From NIOZ-UU13 sp049287505 (GTDB lineage: Bacteria > Planctomycetota > Phycisphaerae > Sedimentisphaerales > Anaerobacaceae): a DNA stretch of 17,040 bases. The notes under the pieces were generated by a model. It saw only the letters and a program-made list of their open reading frames with translations. It had not been told where the DNA came from and searched no databases. Made by a program: the position numbers and the translations under genes. Location: the NCBI GenBank assembly GCA_049287505.1, contig JBAQFY010000229.1, positions 1-17,040 of the forward strand. The letters run 5' to 3'. Positions 12,389 through 17,040 of the stretch are shown piece by piece; position 1 is the first letter of the stretch; each line of letters begins with the position of its first letter.

Positions 12389-12394
12389 ATTATA
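12389..12394 (-). promoter_or_regulatory. Possible -10 element of the methyltransferase operon
   Basis: TATAAT on the minus strand lies 19 bp before the start codon, inside a stretch (AGACTATAATTC...GAAAGG) resembling the leader of the repeat-protein gene (AGGCTATAACTC..GAAAAGG). No good -35 box is present at 16-18 bp, so the call rests on the -10 match and the shared leader. Confidence 0.35.
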
Positions 12395-12509
12395 GTCTCT
12401 TATTGTCCTGTTATACCGGATTTATAAAGATAGAGACGGACTTAAAGGGGACTTTATTGCGGCTCACATAAAAAAACTACAGAATGCGGAGAAAATCCAC
12501 ATTTAGAGG

Positions 12510-12941
12510 TTATTTCAGGCCATTTATTTTCAGCAGTCCGAAGTTTTCTTTCTCTGTCAGAGTCACCCACGCCCGCCAATCTTTTTTGTGTATTCGCACA
12601 GGTTCGATTGGCTTTACGTCCGTCAGCCAGGCCAAAAAGCCAAACCTGCAATCCATTCTGCTCTGCCAATATTCATCGCCGCCTTTGATATCGTGATTGT
12701 AACGTTGTTTTATTTCGATTATTTGTCCCGGCGTCAGGTTTTCGAAATTTTTAACTGCTTTAACTGTTGCTGTCGCACAGACAGGCCCGGAACTTAATTT
12801 CAAAAATAATATATCGCCGGCTGATACCCGACCGAAAGCCGGGCGCTTTGTTTTGGTAAAACGCGATTCAATTTGCTTACGACCATCTAAAATCGCATCC
12901 AGATAAGGCTTCTTCAGGATTACCAGATGATAATTCGCCAT
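12510..12941 (-). CDS. ASCH-domain (PUA-like) protein
   Basis: The 143-residue protein fits the ASCH fold throughout. YHLVILKKPYLDAILDGRK opens it, GRKQIESRF is the typical 'GxKtiExR' signature, and VSAGDILFLKLSSGPVCATATV is the barrel core strand pair. ASCH domains are thought to bind RNA or modified nucleotides, or to act as nucleases or amidohydrolases; the role of this one is unknown. The start at 12941 has GGGG 8 nt upstream. It follows the HAD gene by 51 bp and may share its message. Confidence 0.8.
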   Translation of the reverse strand: MANYHLVILKKPYLDAILDGRKQIESRFTKTKRPAFGRVSAGDILFLKLSSGPVCATATVKAVKNFENLTPGQIIEIKQRYNHDIKGGDEYWQSRMDCRFGFLAWLTDVKPIEPVRIHKKDWRAWVTLTEKENFGLLKINGLK

Positions 12942-12992
12942 AGTTTTGTCCCCACTGCTTGTAATGACAAAAGGTGTAATTGGCCTCTCTGC

Positions 12993-13601
12993 TTAATCTG
13001 TATTGATGAAAAGGCCTGCTAATTCGTTTTTGACCTGCTTAACATTTCTGAAAAGAATTGTATTCAGCCCTGCTTGTTTTGCGCCGTTTATATACTCCGA
13101 TTTATCATCTATGAATACCGATTGACTCGGTTGCGCCCCAAGTCTCTGGATGGTAAGCTCATAGATTCTTCTTTCTGGTTTACTTGTCCCCTCGGCACAC
13201 GAAAAGACCAATACATCGAACATATTATATCGCAACGTATGAAAGTACTGCATAGTCGGAACTTCGGTGTTGGATAAAAGTGCGGTCCTGTAGCCGTCTT
13301 TCCGGAGCCGGGTGACCAAGGAAAACATATCTTCTCTGGGCACATAAACGGCTTTGAAGGCATCGGCCCATAATGATTCGACCTTTGGCTTCGGCACGCC
13401 TAACTCTCTGCATATTCTTTCCCAGAAGGTATCTTCGCTGATTAAGCCTTTCTGGAAATCCGCTGCGAATTTATTGTGCGTTATTATATAGTCTTCTTTC
13501 GATACACTTAGGGCCTGTGCGCAATATTGCATCAGGCCCGGCGCAGGGTCGTCTATCAGCACCCCGCCCCAATCGAATATCACAGATTCTATTTTTCCCA
13601 T
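12993..13601 (-). CDS. HAD superfamily hydrolase, subfamily IA (YihX-like)
   Basis: The 202-residue cytoplasmic protein has all four HAD motifs. Motif I is FDWGGVL with nucleophile Asp10; Gly12 stands where many phosphatases have a second Asp, as in the FDLGNV motif of the sugar-phosphatase YihX. Motif II is LLSNTE (Ser110), motif III is Lys141 in TSKPERRIY, and motif IV is FIDDKSEY (Asp165, Asp166). The helical cap lies at about residues 17-85. Phosphatase activity on a small sugar phosphate is likely from the family; the substrate is not known. No clear ribosome-binding site precedes the ATG at 13601. Confidence 0.85.
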   Translation of the reverse strand: MGKIESVIFDWGGVLIDDPAPGLMQYCAQALSVSKEDYIITHNKFAADFQKGLISEDTFWERICRELGVPKPKVESLWADAFKAVYVPREDMFSLVTRLRKDGYRTALLSNTEVPTMQYFHTLRYNMFDVLVFSCAEGTSKPERRIYELTIQRLGAQPSQSVFIDDKSEYINGAKQAGLNTILFRNVKQVKNELAGLFINTD

Positions 13602-13711
13602 TGTAAACAGACCAAAAATGATAGCTTCCTATTATTTTCCCTCAGGACGATACAAGGGTTCTTCTTACATATCAATACTTTTTTATCCCCCTTAGCGGTT
13701 TCTATTAGTCT

Positions 13712-13740
13712 TTGACGAACGTCTCGTTAGAATCTATAAT
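13712..13740 (+). promoter_or_regulatory. Sigma-70 promoter of rmuC
   Basis: TTGACG (13712-13717) and TATAAT (13735-13740) are separated by 17 bp, giving a start near 13747 and a short leader before the ATG. It lies in the divergent region between the HAD gene and rmuC. Confidence 0.75.
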
Positions 13741-13761
13741 CAGAGCTGTTTTTGAGGAAAA

Positions 13762-14793
13762 ATGATGGAGCTTATTTTAATTGTAGTCATTGCCGTTTTG
13801 GTTGTAGTTGTCGTCGGGCTTTTGGTCTGGCTCATAATCTCCAGCTCCGCCAGCGCCGAGAAGATGGCGGGCCAGCAGGCCTCAGTCGGCCTTTTGCAGC
13901 AGCAATTGGAGGGCCTAAAAGCCGCCCAGGACGATACGAAAGACAAATTGCAGAAATCACTGCTGGACGGGCAAACTAATATCAGCCGAAGCATGCAGGC
14001 CGGCCAGGAAGTTTTAGACCGCCTCAACAAGCAAATCGGCGAGCTGCAGGGCACAAACAAACAAATGATGCAGATTGGAACCGAGGTCAGACGGCTACAG
14101 GACATTTTAAGCTCGCCGAAGCTCCGAGGCCAGATGGGCGAATGGTCGCTCGAAAACCTTTTAGCCACTATCCTCCCGAAAGACAGCTACAAGCTCCAAT
14201 ATACGTTCAGGGACGGCAAAACGGTCGATGCCCTGATAAAACTGACTGACTTCTCCGTTCCTATCGATGCCAAGTTCCCGCTGCCGGGTTTTGAGAAAGT
14301 TGTAAAGGCTGAGGCCGAAGAAGAAAAAACGAAACTCCGCAGACAATTCATCAAGGATGTAAACAACCATATCGACAAGATTGCCTCTGATTATATTAGG
14401 CCGGCTGAGGGTACGCTGGATTTTGCAATAATGTATATACCAGCCGAGAACATATATTACGAAACAATAGTCAAATACCTCGGCGAAACACACGATATTT
14501 TGCAATATTGCTTTGATAAAAAGGTGATTCCCGTATCGCCGAATCTTTTATACGCGTATCTTATGACGGTTGCGATGGGCCTGCACGGCCTGCAAATAGA
14601 AAAACAGGCGGCCGAAATCCGGCAGAACTTGAAAAGGCTCAATGCTTCTTTTGCCGACTTCGGCGGCACCTGGGATATCCTCGGCAAACACCTGCGAAAC
14701 GCCTACAGTCAATACGATGAAGGCCAGAAAAAGCTCGACCGTTTCGGAATGCAACTCGACCAAATACAAGCCGGCCAAGAGGAGCCAACATAA
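13762..14793 (+). CDS. rmuC: DNA recombination protein RmuC
   Basis: The 343-residue product has the RmuC layout: an N-terminal membrane helix (about residues 4-27), a coiled coil (about 32-115) and the RmuC nuclease-like domain with RRLQDILSSPKLRGQMGEW, VDALIKL, VPIDAKFPLPGFEKV, FAIMYIPAENIYYE, VIPVSPNLLYAYL and the helical end. RmuC limits inversions at short inverted repeats and is thought to be a PD-(D/E)XK-like nuclease (Asp in VDALIKL, and DAKFP). Two tandem ATGs are possible: GAGG is 4 nt from the first and 7 nt from the second (13765). Its final 45 bp are duplicated at 15405-15449, beyond the toxin-antitoxin genes. Confidence 0.93.
   Translation: MMELILIVVIAVLVVVVVGLLVWLIISSSASAEKMAGQQASVGLLQQQLEGLKAAQDDTKDKLQKSLLDGQTNISRSMQAGQEVLDRLNKQIGELQGTNKQMMQIGTEVRRLQDILSSPKLRGQMGEWSLENLLATILPKDSYKLQYTFRDGKTVDALIKLTDFSVPIDAKFPLPGFEKVVKAEAEEEKTKLRRQFIKDVNNHIDKIASDYIRPAEGTLDFAIMYIPAENIYYETIVKYLGETHDILQYCFDKKVIPVSPNLLYAYLMTVAMGLHGLQIEKQAAEIRQNLKRLNASFADFGGTWDILGKHLRNAYSQYDEGQKKLDRFGMQLDQIQAGQEEPT
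14726..14770 (+). repeat. Direct repeat, left copy: 3' end of rmuC
   Basis: This 45-bp stretch encodes the rmuC C-terminus KKLDRFGMQLDQIQ. It matches 15405-15449 at 41 of 45 positions without gaps, and looser similarity continues for some 20 bp. The two copies are 679 bp apart and bracket the toxin-antitoxin genes. Confidence 0.9.
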
Positions 14794-14821
14794 TTGACAA
14801 AAAGTACTAATCAAATAGAAT
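14794..14821 (+). promoter_or_regulatory. Promoter of the toxin-antitoxin pair
   Basis: TTGACA (14794-14799) and TAGAAT (14816-14821) are separated by 16 bp. The -35 box starts on the base right after the rmuC stop codon, so the inserted genes bring their own promoter. Confidence 0.55.
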
Positions 14822-14864
14822 AAAGACATATACAGGTGATTTAGGGCATTATCTAAAGATAAGC

Positions 14865-15188
14865 ATGAGTGTGGACGTTCTTAATTTTATAAAGTCTTGT
14901 ATTAAGCGACGCAGGATACTCTGGACCTACCATGTTAATATGCGTTTGGAGGAGCGTTTAATATCTCGTCAAGCAGTTTTATCTTCGTTGGAAAGCTACG
15001 CAATAATAGAACAATATCCAAAGGATAAATATTTACCAAGCTATCTTATATACGCGGAATATGAAAATCTGATAATCCACATTCACATAGCAACTGATTT
15101 GAAAAATGATAACGTAACCATTATTACTGTTTATAAGCCTACTCTTGATAAGTGGGAAGAAGATTTCAAGACGAGGAGAAAAAAATGA
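14865..15188 (+). CDS. DUF4258-type protein, probable toxin of a toxin-antitoxin pair
   Basis: The 107-residue product fits the DUF4258 pattern: LWTYHVNMRLEERLISRQAV with His23 and Arg27, then YPKDKYLPSYLIYAEYENL, then HIHIATDLKNDNVTIITVYK, then a basic tail WEEDFKTRRKK. DUF4258 proteins resemble small RelE/MqsR-like ribonuclease folds and are often found beside YgiT-type zinc-finger genes. The stop overlaps the start of the next gene by ATGA, so the two are translationally coupled with the toxin-like gene first, as in mqsRA. Base composition is visibly more AT-rich than rmuC. Toxin activity is inferred from context; the alternative is a house-keeping protein of unknown role. Confidence 0.75.
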   Translation: MSVDVLNFIKSCIKRRRILWTYHVNMRLEERLISRQAVLSSLESYAIIEQYPKDKYLPSYLIYAEYENLIIHIHIATDLKNDNVTIITVYKPTLDKWEEDFKTRRKK

Positions 15189-15406
15189 ATTGCCATAATT
15201 GCGGTGCAAAATTAGAGAAGTTAATTACCAATTTGCCGTTTAAGGTTAACCGTGACTGCATCGTTATCATCAAGGAATTGCCGGTTTTGCAATGTAGAAA
15301 TTGCAGCGAATACTTGCTCGAAGATACGGTTATGGAAAAGGTGGATAGCATCTTGAGTAACATTGATAAAACCGCTGAGCTCGAAGTCCTCACTTACGCC
15401 GTTTAG
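15185..15406 (+). CDS. YgiT/MqsA-type zinc-finger protein, probable antitoxin
   Basis: The 73-residue protein has two CxxC knuckles (Cys3/Cys6 and Cys37/Cys40) spaced as in the N-terminal zinc-binding domain of MqsA/YgiT. ITNLPFKVNRDCIVIIKELP lies between them and a helix TVMEKVDSILSNIDKT follows. The DNA-binding HTH half of full-length MqsA is absent, as in many short YgiT-type antitoxins. GAGGAG lies 6 nt upstream of the ATG, at the end of the toxin-like gene. It should bind and neutralise its neighbour; operator binding is uncertain without an HTH. Confidence 0.8.
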   Translation: MNCHNCGAKLEKLITNLPFKVNRDCIVIIKELPVLQCRNCSEYLLEDTVMEKVDSILSNIDKTAELEVLTYAV

Positions 15407-15449
15407 AAAAAATTCGACCGTTTCCGAATGCACCTCGACCAAATACAAG
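15405..15449 (+). pseudogene. Direct repeat, right copy: degenerate fragment of the rmuC 3' end
   Basis: This stretch repeats rmuC 14726-14770 with four substitutions (41/45 identical). It starts at the last two bases of the antitoxin stop codon. It has no reading-frame role here and precedes the nuclease-like gene by 42 bp. It looks like the scar of an insertion or recombination at the end of rmuC. Confidence 0.85.
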
Positions 15450-15491
15450 TTGAAGCAGAAGACAAAACATTATCAGAAAATGAGGTGATAT

Positions 15492-16247
15492 ATGTCAACA
15501 AGAGGCGAGAAAATCAGATTAAAGTCGGTAGAGATACTCAAATCAAGTCCCAATGGCCTTCGTTATATGGAACTTATGAGGATGGTACAAGATGCATTTC
15601 CAGATATCCCTTATAAGACTATCCCTGCATCGCTTTGGGATTTAGACATTCGTTTGCCTAACGAAGTTTATAAACCCGCAAGAGGACTTTTTCGCCATAT
15701 TATGTTTAGAGATGAAGAAATTAAAGAAATTATAATAGAAGGGGAGCGAAAGCCACCACCTAAGGTTGAAAAAATAAATGAAGAGGATTTTTATAAACCC
15801 TTTGCTAATTGGCTTGTAAATGAAATTGAGGAATGCACCAAAGCAATATCATTGGGTGGAAATAAATTCAAAGATAAATGGGGCACACCAGATGTAATAG
15901 GAAAGCGAGAGCCACTTAGAAGCGACATTGTTAAAGGACCAACAGAAATTGTTTCGGCGGAAATAAAATCAGATACGAAAGATTTAATTACAGCATTCGG
16001 CCAAGCTTGTTCATATAAACTTTTTAGTCATAAATCCTACATAGTAATTCCAAAAAATTCACCTCAAGATGATATTTCAAAACTGGATGCTTTATGTCTC
16101 ATTTTTGGCGTAGGTTTGGTTTTATTCGATAGTAGTAGCGTAAATGATCCACAATTTGAGATTAGAGTCCGGCCTATTAAGCACGATCCCGATATGTTTT
16201 ACCTTAACAGGAATATGAAAATAATTGAAAAAGACTTATTTGAGTAA
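15492..16247 (+). CDS. Winged-helix plus PD-(D/E)XK nuclease-like protein
   Basis: The 251-residue product is not a gene I know by name. Residues 5-72 look like a winged-helix domain of the HARE-HTH kind (RGEKIRLKSVEILKSSPNGL, then a second helix pair, then the wing VYKPARGLFRHIMF). Residues 97-215 fit a PD-(D/E)XK nuclease: Asp134 in WGTPDVIG, Glu157 and Lys159 in VSAEIKSD, then a helix with Gln171 (AFGQACSYKLF) and a strand SYIVIP. Asp-23-Glu-x-Lys spacing is normal for the fold. GAGGTG lies about 7 nt upstream of the ATG. The gene is AT-rich, sits directly after the rmuC scar, and precedes trxB. DNA cleavage guided by the winged helix is plausible; a defence role is a guess. Confidence 0.65.
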   Translation: MSTRGEKIRLKSVEILKSSPNGLRYMELMRMVQDAFPDIPYKTIPASLWDLDIRLPNEVYKPARGLFRHIMFRDEEIKEIIIEGERKPPPKVEKINEEDFYKPFANWLVNEIEECTKAISLGGNKFKDKWGTPDVIGKREPLRSDIVKGPTEIVSAEIKSDTKDLITAFGQACSYKLFSHKSYIVIPKNSPQDDISKLDALCLIFGVGLVLFDSSSVNDPQFEIRVRPIKHDPDMFYLNRNMKIIEKDLFE

Positions 16248-16278
16248 AATAAAAATGGAGACTGCTTGAAACTTCGGC

Positions 16279-16307
16279 CTAAATATTTAGCATGCCGTTT
16301 CACGGCA
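16279..16307. repeat. Two adjacent palindromes upstream of trxB
   Basis: CTAAATATTTAG (16279-16290) is a perfect 12-bp palindrome. Directly after it, TGCCGT (16293-16298) and ACGGCA (16302-16307) form a hairpin around TTC. No T-tract follows on the + strand. They could be an operator, or the end of the nuclease-like transcript, or dispersed repeats. Confidence 0.4.
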
Positions 16308-16343
16308 GGTTTAGACTTTGCAAGAAAAAAGGAGTGTTTTTTA

Positions 16344-17040
16344 ATGAGTGATATTTACGACGTTATAATAGTTGGAGCCGGGCCGGCGGGGCTGGCGGCG
16401 GCTGTCTATACAGCTCGCGACAGAATGAAAACCCTGATACTTGAGAAATTAATGCCCGGCGGACAAATCAACAACACCGACAGAATTGAAAACTACCCCG
16501 GCATCGAGCGCATAGACGGCCCGGGCCTGATTGAGCAGATGCAAAAGCAGGTCCAGAACTTCGGCGCCGAGATAAAGAACAGCAGCGAAGTTACCACCTT
16601 AGAGAAATTGCAGGATGGCAAAATCGCCGTTACTTGCGACGAGGATAAATTCACCACACGGGCCGTAATTTTGACGCCGGGCAGCGACTATCGCAAGCTC
16701 GGCATCCCCGGCGAAGAGGAATTTCGCCAGGCCGGCGCAGGCGTCAGCTATTGCGGTACCTGTGATGCGCCGTTTTTTAAGGGTAAGCAAGTCGTCGCTG
16801 TCGGCGGGGGCAATACCGCAGTCCAGGAGGCCCTGCACCTGACCAAATTCGCCGAAAAGGTAACAATGATACACCGCAGGGACGAGTTCAGAGCGGCCAA
16901 AGTCCTGGTCGAGGAGCTTCTGGCCAAAGCCAACGAGCCGAATTCAAACTTGATTATCAAATACAGTACGATAGCAACCGCCATCGGAGGGCAAGGCAAG
17001 GTCCAGTCGGTCAAACTCAAAAACGTCAAAACCAATAAAG
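16344..17040 (+). CDS. trxB: Thioredoxin reductase TrxB (3' end beyond the window)
   Basis: The frame is open for 232 codons to the window edge. GAGPAGLAAAVYTAR (residues 11-25) binds FAD, GGQINNTDRIENYPG follows, Cys137-Gly-Thr-Cys140 in VSYCGTCDAPFF is the redox-active pair, and VGGGNTAVQEAL (153-164) with HRRDEFRA (178-185) binds NADPH. The usual ATGA turn before RKLGIPGE is TPGS here, a mild variation. AAGGAG lies 9 nt upstream of the ATG. It would pass electrons from NADPH to thioredoxin in the cytoplasm. GC content returns to that of the bulk of the window, marking the right edge of the AT-rich insert. Confidence 0.95.
   Translation, partial: MSDIYDVIIVGAGPAGLAAAVYTARDRMKTLILEKLMPGGQINNTDRIENYPGIERIDGPGLIEQMQKQVQNFGAEIKNSSEVTTLEKLQDGKIAVTCDEDKFTTRAVILTPGSDYRKLGIPGEEEFRQAGAGVSYCGTCDAPFFKGKQVVAVGGGNTAVQEALHLTKFAEKVTMIHRRDEFRAAKVLVEELLAKANEPNSNLIIKYSTIATAIGGQGKVQSVKLKNVKTNK

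Noticed and set aside
14548..14829. Minus-strand ORFs sharing YLVE(L/V)HSETVE at 14548-14829 and 15221-15448
   Set aside because: The shared peptide is only the antisense reading of the duplicated rmuC end. It is useful as a pointer to the repeat but is not a protein family.
15428..15616. 62-codon + ORF over the rmuC fragment
   Set aside because: It is the rmuC remnant read onward into the nuclease-like gene in a wrong frame. The ATG at 15492 has GAGGTG upstream and opens a coherent two-domain protein.

Overview
The window looks like a chromosomal segment of a Planctomycetota bacterium, most probably of the Phycisphaerae/Sedimentisphaerales type. That placement is an inference from gene style: a secreted protein with dockerin-like EF-hand repeats ending in 'HWG' and a LamG domain ending 'DDVRIYNRALS', a DUF4954 left-handed beta-helix protein, exported proteins starting MLKK, and many short palindromic repeats. 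No rRNA, tRNA or CRISPR array was seen.

Layout. 1-1289 (+): the tail of an unidentified gene, then a parvulin-type (SurA/PrsA-like) peptidyl-prolyl isomerase. 1310-4365 (-): nagB (glucosamine-6-phosphate deaminase) downstream of a DUF4954 gene. 4366-4921: a long non-coding stretch with palindromes and a probable + promoter and leader. 4922-5470 (+): a membrane-anchored protein resembling a degenerate peptidoglycan amidase/PGRP fold, followed by a strong terminator. 5671-6897 (-): a secreted Gly/Arg/Met/Pro-rich repeat protein. 7329-8957 (-): a secreted dockerin-like + metallo-beta-lactamase + LamG protein with a strong promoter and a 33-codon upstream ORF. 9309-12370 (-): a likely operon of an exported O-methyltransferase-like protein, a Tat lipoprotein of the sugar-phosphate isomerase/epimerase fold, and an APC amino-acid permease. 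12510-13601 (-): an ASCH-domain protein and a HAD hydrolase. 13762-14793 (+): rmuC. 14794-16250 (+): an AT-richer accessory insert. 16344-end (+): trxB, truncated by the window edge.

The accessory insert is the best candidate for a little-described system. It begins right after the rmuC stop codon with its own promoter. It carries a DUF4258 toxin-like gene overlapping by ATGA a YgiT/MqsA-type zinc-finger antitoxin gene, then a 45-bp degenerate copy of the rmuC 3' end, then a two-domain protein combining a winged-helix-like N-terminus with a PD-(D/E)XK nuclease-like domain. The duplicated rmuC end brackets the toxin-antitoxin pair and looks like an integration scar.

The second notable theme is two families of short, imperfectly palindromic elements that sit inside coding sequences, in frame but in different reading frames. 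A 23-bp element lies in nagB and in the DUF4954 gene. A 19-28 bp element lies in the repeat-protein gene and in the LamG gene. In the LamG protein the element cleanly splits the sequence LSEDIEEM, and conceptual removal of 24 nt restores it. Both families occupy protein termini or disordered regions.
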